The notes: a model not told the origin generated them from the letters alone. DNA of 64,000 bases from Spirochaeta sp. (GCA_007130865.1 SLRR01000001.1:36098-100097), one strand, 5' to 3'; counted from the first letter of the stretch, positions 8,072 to 18,103 are shown. A program made the numbers and translations.

Positions 8072-8879
8072 CCGTTCCTGCTGGATCTACCATCTCGCCC
8101 GTCGCGACGGGAGCGCACTGTTTCTTCATCCCTTCGTCAAGCGGGGAAGTTTTCTGGATCTGCCTGCCGGCACGGAACTGGAGGGGTACTATGGACGTGA
8201 ACCACGGGTGGAATCGCTTTCTGCACTTCGAACCGAGTTGTACCGTCGTGCCGATGAAGATGTCCGGGACTGGATAAACGAGCGTCGATTCATCCCGCGT
8301 TTTCTCTTTGCGTCGATGATCTTTCTCGTGGTGTTTCTCTTCATGTCCCTGGTGGTCCATACTCCGATACCGCTGCTTGATGAGCTGCTCGCCAGCGGCG
8401 CCGCCGGAGCGACCGCGTTTGTCATGGCGGGGCGTTTCTTTGAGAAGACCGGTGTCGCGGTACAACGACGGGATGCGCTCCACGCGCAGGTAGACAACGT
8501 TCTCTTTAACGAATCGGATTACGTTCATAAACTTGAGAACGCCTTCCACCACCTCGATCGTACCGGAGCCGCTGTTTCATCGGGATCCGCCGATCGATAC
8601 AACCACGGATACGACCAGGATGGACGCTACCACGACGGCAGCGACGAAACATCCTCCCTCGAAAGGAAGCTTCAGGATCTCTGGCAGGATAACCGCGAGG
8701 AAACGCAGCGGGTTCTGGAATTGTTAAAAACTCTTCTTGGTGTGAACCCCTGGAAACGAGCTGCCCGGGAGCTGCGTCGTGGCCGCCTCTCGCGTAAAGT
8801 GGAGGATCTCGTTCACCGGGGAGAAGTCGAACCGGCGCTGATCACGCTGTACGACAAGTTGCGCCGGTCCGCCCCGTAG
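8061..8879 (+). CDS. Two-TM membrane protein of unknown function
   Basis: 272 residues from GTG 8061, overlapping the cupin stop by 11 bp. The N-terminal cytoplasmic part has EGYYGREPRVESLSALRTELYRR. Two adjacent transmembrane segments follow, at about 80-100 (FLFASMIFLVVFLFMSLVV) and 106-126. The C-terminal part, rich in charged helices (SSLERKLQDLWQDNREETQR), is probably coiled coil. It may be a spirochaete-specific envelope protein. I do not recognise a family. Confidence 0.65.
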   Translation: MSPDRSCWIYHLARRDGSALFLHPFVKRGSFLDLPAGTELEGYYGREPRVESLSALRTELYRRADEDVRDWINERRFIPRFLFASMIFLVVFLFMSLVVHTPIPLLDELLASGAAGATAFVMAGRFFEKTGVAVQRRDALHAQVDNVLFNESDYVHKLENAFHHLDRTGAAVSSGSADRYNHGYDQDGRYHDGSDETSSLERKLQDLWQDNREETQRVLELLKTLLGVNPWKRAARELRRGRLSRKVEDLVHRGEVEPALITLYDKLRRSAP

Positions 8880-8897
8880 GTATCGCCGTTACCTCCG

Positions 8898-11800
8898 TTA
8901 TTTCCGCCTGACCACCAGGATCGTCAGGTCGTCATACTGTTCGTCTTCGCGCAGGTGCGTGTAGGTGCGGTATAAACCTTCCAGCGGTGAAACCTCGTCG
9001 CCCGGAGCCTTCCCGGAGGAATCGCCCTGCGCGGCGCTTCCGCGTCCACCATCGTTTGACTCTGCGGGACGAGCAGGATGCGCGAAGTACGTTCGGTACT
9101 GGAGGAAATGCTCCCGGAGAAAATCGTCCACCATTGCATCGACACGTACCCTGTCGGTCGGTCCCGCCGTCGGGTCCGGTACGAGGCGAAAGACCTTCTC
9201 CGCCGCGACGATCGCCAGGGCAAGATCCCGTCCGTCGGGAGAACACCCGCGAAAATCGAACTCCAGCACTTCTCCCTCTACGGGGTTCAGCACCTTCTCC
9301 AGTCGATACGTTCCACCGGTCTGCACCGCGCGGACAATATCGTGGATACGCTGGATGGTGAACTCCTCACCATCGTGTCCAAGGCCCAGATCGGCGGGCA
9401 CCTCTTCCTTGTCGATCATCTCCTGCGTCACGACCATAGGTGAGAAATCACTGTTTCGAAGAAGTCGCTTCGCCTCTTCCATGCCGTCCGTGAAGAGAAG
9501 CAGAACGTCCCCCGACGCAACCTGCCTGGTCTCCTGCGGGAACGTGATCGGCATATCCTCGCTGCTGAACATCCCGGAGGCTGGACCTCCCGGAATTGAG
9601 AGGATCTCCACGTCCCGGGAATCGTTCCGATAGACGTGAAGCTGGTTATCACCGGCGTTCACCGTGTAGAACGCGCCGGTCTGGACGTCCAGGATTCCCG
9701 CGGTAAGCGCGGCAAAACGGCCCTTGAACTGCTGTTCCGCCACCACGTCGTTCACGCGTACTACCATCGAGGAAAGATCCAGTCCGGGCCGTTTCTCCGT
9801 CCATCCACGAAAGTAGTCCTGGAAGACCGTGGCCACCTGGACCATGATAAGCGCCGCGGGTATCCCCTTACCCGCGACGTCGCACTTGATCATCGCGTAG
9901 TACCGGTCGCTGAGCTTCTGGTACGTAAAGTAGTCTCCGGAAACACCTTTTGCTCCCTCGTAGTACCCGAAGAAATAAGCGCCTGGAACGTCCAGCTCGC
10001 CGGAAGACTTCTTGGTGTCGTCGGATATCCGCTCCAGCGGAATGAACGCCTTCTGTGTCTCCTTACCAAAGAGCAGGTCCTTGTCGGCCTCGGCGGCTTT
10101 CACGAGACCGTCGGTCATCGTATTGATCGAGTCGGCGAGCAGCTTGAGCTCGTCCCGGCTTCTGAGGTTCAGACTCGTTCCTTTCAGGGTGGACTTGTCC
10201 TCCGTGGCAGTGATCGTCTCCACGAGGCTCACCAGGCGCGTGATCGGAATAACGATGATCGTCGCCAGGAGGTACGCTCCCAGAATACCGAAACCCACCG
10301 CTACGGCGGTCACTATAATGGTGGTAAGAATCAGCTCCCGTTGCGTCGCGGCGATCTCGTCCAGGATCGGTTGCGTCGTGACCGCCACGCGTACGGTACC
10401 GCGATAGAAGTCCCGGAAATCGGCACCGGCGCCCGCCACGATATCCATTACCGGCCGGTAAAACACGAACGTCGTCATATCGGGACGTAGATCTTCCGGA
10501 TCGAACGCGGGTTCGCTCCGAATCGGGCCGGCGATCTCCGTCAACCGCGCGCGACCGCGCTGGAGAAGATCGACCCGCACGCTGTCGATCCTGGCGATTT
10601 CCTCGTCGGGAGCGCCCTGCACGATAAGCTGCTGCGCCTGTCTCGATAGCTCCTCCAGCTCCGCCGGTATCTCACCGATCTCCTCGCGGGCGCGAAGATT
10701 AAGTTCCTCCACCATACGGGTTACGCTCGGAGTGATAATGTCTTCAAGTTGGGAGACCGCTACGGTGTATATCTCCGTATTAATCGTTTCACCGGACTGC
10801 GCAACCGGATCACTGGTAGCGTAGATCGTCTCCACGTTGCCCTGAGCGTCCAGGCCGGTGATCGTTACGTGGAGCGCCTCCGCCATCGCCTCACCCTGCT
10901 CGATCAGGTTCTGAAACTGGTCCAGATTCAGCTGGGGGTTCTCCAGGGCCGGGCGGGCACCCGTTACCTGACCTTCCAGCAGGAGTTCGATCCGCTCCTG
11001 CAACCCCGCTACGAGGATGCGCTCCTGCCGTTGCAGCACGGTCCGGCCGAGCGAAACCGCCACGACCACCACCACGCTAACCACGAGGAGCACCACAAAG
11101 AACGCGAACTTGAGGCGTAAACCGAATCCCTGCACTCTCATACGTCTGGTCCTTTCAGCGATGCCGGAAATATCTTCCACCGTTCTGCCGGACACGAGCG
11201 CCCGTGCCTCGAGGTTGAGTCGGCGGATTTCCCCGCCGATCGAGACGAGCCTCGTCATCGAGATCAGTATCAACGCCGCCGCCGCGGCGATCACCACAAG
11301 AAACATCACGTCCTGGGTGTTCCGGCGGAGGTACGGGGCGGAAACGGTCTCGAAGCCCGGTCGATAGGCCGGGCGAAAGTCACCGTATTTTATGATACCT
11401 CGCGGGTCGAACCGCACCGGTTCCGGGGCAAAGTACATACCGCGCTCGGTATGGTTCAAACCCAGCCGATACGTGCCGCTCTCGATCTCTTCCACCAGGA
11501 GGTCCGTGATCGTCCGGTCATCGCGGAGAGCAAAACCATCCTGCCGGAGGTTGAACTCGTGGTCCCAGGGTGGTTCCCCCGTCCGGTCGAGCACGATCTG
11601 TCGGATCTCGCCGTTGGCAAGAAATCCCTGCCCGAGTATCGCCAGCCGGTGGCGACCGAGCAGGTCCCGTTCCACCGTTGTTCCCACCACTCGTGTAAAG
11701 GGTACGAACTTGTCCAGGCGCAGCGGTACTGCCCTGGGCGGGCCGACGTTACCTACGTCGTCCACGGCGGCCACCGTCAGAACCCAGAGCCCGTCCGGCG

Positions 11801-13526
11801 CGTTGGTCCTGCTGATGGTCGGAACCGCGGTGGTCACCCGGGGAGGTACGGAGAACTGCGGAAGCTCTCCGGGCATCCGAGTCTCGGGTCCAAGGTAGTC
11901 CAGGCGGACGCTGTATCCCCCCAGGTGTTCCTCATCGGGAGGAGGCAGCCACCCCAGGGTAAACGTGTTGGACGCGAGGTAACCTCGTTCGTCCACCGGA
12001 GGCGGAGGAAACACCACCGGTCCCGGCGGAGTGGTATCGAGGTAATACCCGATCGTGGCCGGCTCCGACCAGTTCCCGGCAAAGTCGGTTGCTCGTACCC
12101 GCAGGTACCACTGTCCCTCCTCCTCCGCCCGGGAGACGATCGTACGGTCCGGTACACGCTGCATGATCTCCCGTGGTACGGGCGCGTCCGGGTCCCGGGA
12201 CCACGTCCAGGCGTAACCCCGGATTCCCGAGGGATCAGGAGGATCCCGCACGGCCACGCGGGCCGTAGCAGCGGCACTCCTGCCTCCGGCGGGGAAGTTC
12301 TCCGCCAGGAGCGTGGGCGCATCCACGGACTGGTCCGGCTCCTTGTAGACCACGGCGGCGCCACGCGGGCCTTCCCGCCGCTGCCAGAGTATGTGAAGAC
12401 GATCCCGGAAGTACACCGCTTCCGCGAACGACGCTTCTCCGACGGCGGGGCTGATCGTCTCGGTCTGCCACCTGAACTGTGCGGGTCGGCCCAGGACGAT
12501 CCGGCTGTTTCCGGTGGGACTGGTAAACCAGACAATCACCGGTTCCGTACCGTCGAAGGTGATCCGCGGGGACCGGGCGGTATCAAAGCGGCCGGTCACC
12601 TCTTCGATGAAGCCGGTGGGTTCACCCCGAGCATCAAAGGTCTGCAGGTAAACCTGGGGGCTGCCCGCCTGAAAACGACGTTCCCATACAAGATAGAGTT
12701 CCGGGTCTTCCGGGTGCGCCACCAGGTGCGGTCGCTGGTTGTCGTACAGGTCCGCATTGTCGGTCTGCGCGGTATCCGCAAACGTTGTTATCCGACGCTG
12801 GTTCTCCCAGCTTCGGCCCCCGTCGGTGCTCTCCTTTATATAAAGCTGGTACGTGCTGCGGGCGGTGATATTGAGTCCCTGGTATACGACGAAATCTTTG
12901 TCTCCCACCGAGGCGTGACGCGGGAGAAAGATGAGACCCGTGGCGGAGTCCCTGTCCAGGGGGGTTGTGTCCGTCCATTCCAGGCCGTCACGGGAATTGA
13001 CGTACACTATCTGTTGACGACCGTCCAGGTTGCGGTTGACGAAGAGCGTGATCGACCCGTCGTTCATCTCCGCCAGGTACGGAGCGACGTTGGTGCGGTC
13101 CGTGCGGACGGTGTGGACCAGGTCAAATGAACGTCCCCGGTCAAGGGAACGGTAAATAAGCGTCTCCTCCGCGGAAGCGGTGACCGCCAGGTAGATCACG
13201 TCGTCCCGGGTGGCCACAGCGGAGTACAGCAACGGTGACGTTCCGCCGGAATAGTTGAACGGCCCCACCAACGCGGACCGACGATCCCACCGGCGGCCGG
13301 ACCCGGAGTAGAGCGCGGAAATCCTCACCTCGCCGGACTCCTCGTCGAGTCGTGTCTCCTCCTGGTAGATGATCATGATCTCGTTCTGGAGAACGAGGAA
13401 TCGGGGGTACCTGCCCTGGTCTCCCGTGAGCGAGACCGGGTCTTCAAAGAACTCCGTCCGTTCCGCCGCAACCTGCCGGGGCCACACCATTCCCGTGGCA
13501 ACGAGAATCGAGAAAACCACAAACAC
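8898..13526 (-). CDS. Giant membrane sensor: sialidase-like/FN3-like ectodomain, HAMP, SpoIIE (PP2C-type) phosphatase
   Basis: 1542 residues. Signal sequence, then a beta-propeller with Asp-box motifs (SLDRGRSF, STDGGRSW) to about residue 420. FN3-like modules with W-x-W-x-x-D-P patterns follow to about 690. Transmembrane segments are near 738-760, 806-828 and 1062-1085. A HAMP-like linker leads to a SpoIIE phosphatase at about 1175-1410 (GVSGDYF, DVAGKGIPAALIM, LLLFTDGMEEA: the metal-binding Asp residues are present). It probably senses outside signals and dephosphorylates an anti-sigma-factor antagonist. GTG 13526 gives a signal peptide without a basic n-region; the frame is open to a CTG at 13574 that overlaps the upstream stop and would add RRGFYA before the hydrophobic core. 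The architecture recalls a Treponema protein near its UPF0164 genes. Confidence 0.85.
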   Translation of the reverse strand: MFVVFSILVATGMVWPRQVAAERTEFFEDPVSLTGDQGRYPRFLVLQNEIMIIYQEETRLDEESGEVRISALYSGSGRRWDRRSALVGPFNYSGGTSPLLYSAVATRDDVIYLAVTASAEETLIYRSLDRGRSFDLVHTVRTDRTNVAPYLAEMNDGSITLFVNRNLDGRQQIVYVNSRDGLEWTDTTPLDRDSATGLIFLPRHASVGDKDFVVYQGLNITARSTYQLYIKESTDGGRSWENQRRITTFADTAQTDNADLYDNQRPHLVAHPEDPELYLVWERRFQAGSPQVYLQTFDARGEPTGFIEEVTGRFDTARSPRITFDGTEPVIVWFTSPTGNSRIVLGRPAQFRWQTETISPAVGEASFAEAVYFRDRLHILWQRREGPRGAAVVYKEPDQSVDAPTLLAENFPAGGRSAAATARVAVRDPPDPSGIRGYAWTWSRDPDAPVPREIMQRVPDRTIVSRAEEEGQWYLRVRATDFAGNWSEPATIGYYLDTTPPGPVVFPPPPVDERGYLASNTFTLGWLPPPDEEHLGGYSVRLDYLGPETRMPGELPQFSVPPRVTTAVPTISRTNAPDGLWVLTVAAVDDVGNVGPPRAVPLRLDKFVPFTRVVGTTVERDLLGRHRLAILGQGFLANGEIRQIVLDRTGEPPWDHEFNLRQDGFALRDDRTITDLLVEEIESGTYRLGLNHTERGMYFAPEPVRFDPRGIIKYGDFRPAYRPGFETVSAPYLRRNTQDVMFLVVIAAAAALILISMTRLVSIGGEIRRLNLEARALVSGRTVEDISGIAERTRRMRVQGFGLRLKFAFFVVLLVVSVVVVVAVSLGRTVLQRQERILVAGLQERIELLLEGQVTGARPALENPQLNLDQFQNLIEQGEAMAEALHVTITGLDAQGNVETIYATSDPVAQSGETINTEIYTVAVSQLEDIITPSVTRMVEELNLRAREEIGEIPAELEELSRQAQQLIVQGAPDEEIARIDSVRVDLLQRGRARLTEIAGPIRSEPAFDPEDLRPDMTTFVFYRPVMDIVAGAGADFRDFYRGTVRVAVTTQPILDEIAATQRELILTTIIVTAVAVGFGILGAYLLATIIVIPITRLVSLVETITATEDKSTLKGTSLNLRSRDELKLLADSINTMTDGLVKAAEADKDLLFGKETQKAFIPLERISDDTKKSSGELDVPGAYFFGYYEGAKGVSGDYFTYQKLSDRYYAMIKCDVAGKGIPAALIMVQVATVFQDYFRGWTEKRPGLDLSSMVVRVNDVVAEQQFKGRFAALTAGILDVQTGAFYTVNAGDNQLHVYRNDSRDVEILSIPGGPASGMFSSEDMPITFPQETRQVASGDVLLLFTDGMEEAKRLLRNSDFSPMVVTQEMIDKEEVPADLGLGHDGEEFTIQRIHDIVRAVQTGGTYRLEKVLNPVEGEVLEFDFRGCSPDGRDLALAIVAAEKVFRLVPDPTAGPTDRVRVDAMVDDFLREHFLQYRTYFAHPARPAESNDGGRGSAAQGDSSGKAPGDEVSPLEGLYRTYTHLREDEQYDDLTILVVRRK

Positions 13527-13570
13527 CGCGTAGAATCCGCGACGGTGGAACGGGGTGAATCCTGGTGACG

Positions 13571-16500
13571 TCAGATGCCGAGCCGTAGACCGATCCTCCT
13601 GCGCAGTTCCACCAGTGGAGGATATCCCTGATTCGCCGGATTGGAAAGCAGGCGTTCCGTGATCGCCAGGGACTGCAGAACCTGTCCTTGCTGAAAGAGC
13701 GTCTCCGCGCGGCGGTACTGCTGTTCATCCGTGGTGGAGAGCGACGCCGTGGCTTGTCCGCCGAGCCGGATTCTCAGCTGGTCTAGAAGAAAGCGAGCGT
13801 TATTGTTACCAGGGTTGAGGTCCACCGCATCCTCCAGGAGGGATACCGCCACGGCCATCTGGTCCCGGGAACCGGTAGAGAGGTTCTCCGCCTGCTGAAA
13901 GAGTTGCTGCGCCCGGGTGATTCGCTGCTGATCTATTGGATCGGGGCGCAGGTTGAGCGCGATTTCCAGTTGTCGCAGCTGTTCCTGGATACCGGGATAG
14001 TCCGGGTTGATCTCCGCAAGCACTTCTATCTCTCCGTAAACCTCCAGGGGGCCTACCTGATCCAGACGGTTCACCGCCTGGTTGTATCGGGCGGCAAAAA
14101 TCTCGTCAAACTCGTCGGCGTCCCGGACCTGTACGATCCGCAGTTCCAGTATCCGCGACTCCCAGTTAAGGGGCCGTACGTCGCGAACGTTGCGCAGATT
14201 CTCTATCGCCCGGTCAAAGTACCGGTCAGCCTCCTGCTCACGACCATCCTCGAACAAGCGCATGCCCCGCTGAAAGTCTTCCCGGGCAAGACTCAGGTAG
14301 TTTCCGAGTACCGGATACAGTGGATCTGTCTCCGCTAGTTCCCGTCCCTCTTCAAGGTTGAGCGCCGCCGTGGTCAGAAGCAGGAGACGATCGATCTCGC
14401 TGTTGGGGTCCACGTTGGTCTGCTCCCAGGTCTGTTGCGCCTGGAGCAGCGTATCCCGGGCCGCCACGTACTGGTCCTGATTGTACTGCGCCTCCGCTTG
14501 AGTGATCAGTTCCCGCACCCGCTGTATCACGATCACATTCTCCAGCTCCAGAAGTTCCCGGCCGAGTTCCGCTATCTCCTGGTCGGCTTCATCCCGCAAG
14601 TCCGGGTCTTCCCGGAGCTCCAGGGACTGGAAAAACGCTTCCCGCGCCGCTTCGAAATTGTTCCGTGCCGCGTTGATCTGCATAGCGGCGATCGCCGCCC
14701 GGGCGTCGGCGAGACGTTCGTACCCGCTGTCGCGCTGTTCCACCGCGTCCGCGATGAGCGTCTCCGCGCGGTTTGTAATCGCAAGGGCCTGGGTCCGGAA
14801 AGCAAAGAGCTCCTCTTCCAGGGAAGCCAGCCTCTCTACTTCCTGCTGTACTCCTTCACCGGACGTAACATGGTCCGCGTCTTCCTCGATCTCCGTGCGC
14901 GTGACACGTACGATCTCCAGTGCTGCATCGAGTTCGCTCTCCAGCGGTCCCATGCGCTCCAGAGCCTCGTCGGGATAACGGACTATTCTAACGGCGGTTC
15001 CGTCGTCGACTTCGTCCGCGTTATCGATCGGCTCCTCGACTCCCTCCAGGAGCGGCGCCACCTGTCCGAGTTCCACCGGCACCCGGGCAAGCAGCGACGG
15101 CACCGTTTCCGTCCTCAAACCGGCGATCCGTACCGCCAGGGAACGTTCCCGCTGAACCGCTCTCTCGACACCGGAACTCCAGCGATCCGTAACCTCATTC
15201 AGAAGCGCTCCGGTTCCGACAATAGCGTAATCCTCGGAAACGGCTTCTATCCCCTGACGCGCCTCTTCCCAGAGGAGTTCGCCTTCCGAGAGCGCCAGGA
15301 AAACTTCTCGAACCGTGTCTTTTCTTGTCTGCAGCGTCGGCATAGGTGTCTCCTGGTCCTCCGGAAGCTCGACCAGGGGCGTGATCGTTTCGGCCAGCCC
15401 ACGCATTCCTTCCGCTCCTCGATGGATCGCCCGCGCCGAAATCAGGTCCTGAGCCTGTTCCGGCTCAAACCGCTCGGCGATATCCGCCGTGGAGAGAGGT
15501 TCCTCGGCGATCTCCAGAAGCAGTGCTTCCGCCCGCTCCAGGTATCCTCCCGCCTCCCGGGCACGCACCAGCAGCGGGACCGCCGACTCCGGTCTGTCCT
15601 CGTCAAGTTCCTGCAGACCCTCCCGGAAAGCACCCCGCGCGTCTTCCCCGGTGATCTCCGCCAGCTTCCGAGGATACTCACGATAGAGCCGCCGGATCGC
15701 GTAGACGAGCCCCTCCTGTTCACGAAAGCCTCCCCGTCCCCGGGCGACGATATCCTTGAAGTTGATGTACCACTCCACCGGCTGATCCGGAAACTGCAAC
15801 GGAACTTGGGTACGGAGCACCAGGATCTCCTGCGAGAGCTCCTCCGCGCGATCCAGAACGCTTAGAAGCTCCACCACTTCCTCCAGAAATGGGTCAAAGA
15901 GCTCATTGTCAAGCTCGAGAATTTCTTCTTCCGCCCTGCGGAGGACCGGCTCACCCCGGTCTCGATACGGTTCCACTCTATCCAGAAACGCGGTCGCGAT
16001 CGTCTCCAGCCGATTTACTACTTCTTCTACGCGATTGACAAAGATCTGGCCGAATCCCCGCGCTTCAAACTCGGACCGTTGCAAGTCTTCCATGGAGAGG
16101 TACAGTTGGATCGCCCGGAAATAATCGTCGTTTTCCAGCGCGATCCGGGCTTCCTCCATCGTCTCCTCCACGACATTGCGGTCAAACGCGAGCTGAGCGA
16201 TTATCCGCGCGTCCTCCACCTGCCGGAGCACCCGCTCGTTGGGAAACTCGTCCAGCCCTTCCATCCGGTCGATAATTTCAAGAGTACGGGTAATGTCGTC
16301 CGGGTTATTGACGAGATTGTCTATGAGGAGTTCAAAAAGAACGTTGTATTCACCACGAATATCACGGATCATCCGCATCAGGTTCTCCGCTTCCACGATC
16401 CGGTCGGGATCGTCGCGGACGGTCTGCTCCAGGAGGAGGATCGCCTCGTTGATGCGGTTATTTGAAACGAGTTCCCGAGCCTGCCGTATCGGGTCCTCGC

Positions 16501-16600
16501 TGCGGCCGGCAGCGGGCAGAAACAGCGGGGTCATGAGCGTAATGAGAACCGCTGCGAAGAAGCGGATTGCAGACTTTTTCATCCCCATCCCTGGTTTCAT
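13571..16600 (-). CDS. Exported tetratricopeptide-like helical-repeat protein
   Basis: About 1009 residues. The signal peptide is in MKKSAIRFFAAVLITLMTPLFLPAAG. ATG 16600, 16588 and 16582 are all possible; the last has AGGG at good spacing. The mature part is almost entirely helical and acidic, with TPR-like repeats (ARELVSNNRINEAILLLEQTV; AETLFQQGQVLQSLAITERLL at the end) and long coiled-coil stretches (ELDEDRPESAVPLLVRAREAGGYL type). It is likely a periplasmic scaffold. It lies immediately upstream of, and probably in an operon with, the SpoIIE sensor, and divergent from the UPF0164 gene. Frame use extends to 16666, but no start signal supports the longer form. Confidence 0.75.
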   Translation of the reverse strand: MKPGMGMKKSAIRFFAAVLITLMTPLFLPAAGRSEDPIRQARELVSNNRINEAILLLEQTVRDDPDRIVEAENLMRMIRDIRGEYNVLFELLIDNLVNNPDDITRTLEIIDRMEGLDEFPNERVLRQVEDARIIAQLAFDRNVVEETMEEARIALENDDYFRAIQLYLSMEDLQRSEFEARGFGQIFVNRVEEVVNRLETIATAFLDRVEPYRDRGEPVLRRAEEEILELDNELFDPFLEEVVELLSVLDRAEELSQEILVLRTQVPLQFPDQPVEWYINFKDIVARGRGGFREQEGLVYAIRRLYREYPRKLAEITGEDARGAFREGLQELDEDRPESAVPLLVRAREAGGYLERAEALLLEIAEEPLSTADIAERFEPEQAQDLISARAIHRGAEGMRGLAETITPLVELPEDQETPMPTLQTRKDTVREVFLALSEGELLWEEARQGIEAVSEDYAIVGTGALLNEVTDRWSSGVERAVQRERSLAVRIAGLRTETVPSLLARVPVELGQVAPLLEGVEEPIDNADEVDDGTAVRIVRYPDEALERMGPLESELDAALEIVRVTRTEIEEDADHVTSGEGVQQEVERLASLEEELFAFRTQALAITNRAETLIADAVEQRDSGYERLADARAAIAAMQINAARNNFEAAREAFFQSLELREDPDLRDEADQEIAELGRELLELENVIVIQRVRELITQAEAQYNQDQYVAARDTLLQAQQTWEQTNVDPNSEIDRLLLLTTAALNLEEGRELAETDPLYPVLGNYLSLAREDFQRGMRLFEDGREQEADRYFDRAIENLRNVRDVRPLNWESRILELRIVQVRDADEFDEIFAARYNQAVNRLDQVGPLEVYGEIEVLAEINPDYPGIQEQLRQLEIALNLRPDPIDQQRITRAQQLFQQAENLSTGSRDQMAVAVSLLEDAVDLNPGNNNARFLLDQLRIRLGGQATASLSTTDEQQYRRAETLFQQGQVLQSLAITERLLSNPANQGYPPLVELRRRIGLRLGI

Positions 16601-16690
16601 AGTAACACTAGACCGGGTATTCCTTCCACGGTACCAAAACGATACCTTATATAGAATAATCGGCACGGGCGTAATACAATGAACGTTAGG

Positions 16691-17989
16691 ATGTCAGGAA
16701 ACGGTATCTTCCGAGCGGGAATCATTCTATTTATCCTCTCCGCGATCCCGATATATGGTGCCGGTGTATCGGAAGACACCTTTCACGACTGGTACGGTGA
16801 GTTCGGCGACTATCTGGAGCCGGAACGCGTCAAAAACACGGGACTCACCGTATTTCCGACGCTCCTGATTCCGATCGGTGGTGAATACGAGGGTATGGGA
16901 ACCGCCTATACCGCCGTGGGGCGCGACTCTTCCTTTCTTGAAGCAAACCCCGCGGCAAGCTCCGGACTGGAATACACGGAACTCTCCCTCTACCATAACA
17001 ACCTCATCGCCGATACCAACATGGAGGGGATGGTCTATACCACCCGGTTCGATAATCTCGGGATCGGCGTCGGCGGCAAGCACCTGCACGTTCCGTTCAC
17101 CAGTTACGATGACTTTGGAGCACAACTCGGAACCGCCCGTTATACCGAAACGATCATGGCGGCGAACCTCTCCTACAACTTCTTCAGGAGTTTCTACTTT
17201 CACGGTGTATCCGCGGGAGCCAATGTAAAGGCGGCGTACCGTAATATCCCGGACCGGATCGCCCCGGACCAGTCCGCCGCCGCGGTGATGGGAGACCTGG
17301 GATTACTGACGCGGTTTCATTTTCTCAAGTTTCACTCCTCGCAGAACCCCAACTTCTCGGTGGGAACCACCCTGAGAAACGTTGGGCCACCGGTACTGGA
17401 CGAACCCCTCCCGGCGATGTGGTCCACCGGGATCGCCTGGTCCCCCTTCCGACCGGTAACCCTTGCGGCGGACTATAACGTGCCGCTTATACTCTTTTCC
17501 GACCTTCCCCCGCCGGAACCGGGATACGCCGTCGGTGCCGCCGTCACCGTGACGGATTTCTTTACGCTGCGGTCGGGGTTCCTCATGCATGGAGGCAATC
17601 CCCGGTTTACCATGGGGGGCAGCGTGGGACTCGCGGCGATGACCCTGACGGTCAACTACACCCTGGATATGACGACCCAGCTCACCGCGTTCGACCGGTT
17701 CAGCGTCCACGCAGGCTTCACTTTCAGCGATCGCGGTCGCGGAGAACGGCAGGATACGGTCCGGCAACTGTACCTGGACGCGCTCCAGTCTTTTGCCGCG
17801 GGTGAACTGGAGCGGACGATCGAACTGACCGATCGAGCCCTCGCGATCGACCCCACGTTTCAACCGGCGGCGGAGACCCGGGCGATGGCGTCGCGCATGC
17901 GGGATCTGCAGTTCCGCATGGAAGCGATCCGTCTCGACGAGGACGAGCCGGACGAAGAGAACGATCCGTCGGTGGAGATCGACGAATAA
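16691..17989 (+). CDS. UPF0164 family FadL-like outer-membrane protein
   Basis: 432 residues from ATG 16691; an in-frame ATG at 16679 overlaps a TACAAT -10 hexamer (16675-16680), so the later start is preferred. Signal peptide ILFILSAIPIYGAG. The N-terminal motif GGEYEGMGTAYTAVGRDSSFLEANPAAS is the family hallmark, also reminiscent of FadL/OmpP1 channels. The rest is beta-barrel-like with alternating hydrophobic strands (FSVGTTLRNVGPP, VTLAADYNVPL, AMTLTVNYTLDM). A short TPR-like tail (FAAGELERTIELTDRALAIDPT) ends the protein. In Treponema, UPF0164 members are reported as fatty-acid-uptake-like porins. Confidence 0.85.
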   Translation: MSGNGIFRAGIILFILSAIPIYGAGVSEDTFHDWYGEFGDYLEPERVKNTGLTVFPTLLIPIGGEYEGMGTAYTAVGRDSSFLEANPAASSGLEYTELSLYHNNLIADTNMEGMVYTTRFDNLGIGVGGKHLHVPFTSYDDFGAQLGTARYTETIMAANLSYNFFRSFYFHGVSAGANVKAAYRNIPDRIAPDQSAAAVMGDLGLLTRFHFLKFHSSQNPNFSVGTTLRNVGPPVLDEPLPAMWSTGIAWSPFRPVTLAADYNVPLILFSDLPPPEPGYAVGAAVTVTDFFTLRSGFLMHGGNPRFTMGGSVGLAAMTLTVNYTLDMTTQLTAFDRFSVHAGFTFSDRGRGERQDTVRQLYLDALQSFAAGELERTIELTDRALAIDPTFQPAAETRAMASRMRDLQFRMEAIRLDEDEPDEENDPSVEIDE

Positions 17990-18103
17990 CGAGCACCGGC
18001 GAGTTCGTACGTTCGATCCGGTGTAACAACGAGCACCGGCGAGTTCGTACTTTCGATCCGGTGTAATAACGAGCACCGGCGAGTTCGTACGTTCGATCCG
18101 GTG
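17987..18103. repeat. Three tandem copies of a 40-bp imperfect-palindromic unit
   Basis: GAGCACCGGCGAGTTCGTAC begins copies at 17991, 18031 and 18071, period 40. Each copy is flanked by CACCGG and CCGGTG inverted arms around an almost palindromic CGTACG core; copy 2 has one change (CTTT for CGTT) in the core. The array fills the whole gap between the convergent UPF0164 stop (17989) and the Gfo/Idh stop (18104-18106). Each hairpin could act as a bidirectional transcription brake, although no T-tract is present. Confidence 0.9.

Noticed and set aside
11451..13130. Open frame of 559 codons antisense to the SpoIIE sensor
   Set aside because: High GC keeps opposite frames open; no motifs, and the sense protein has full domain logic.
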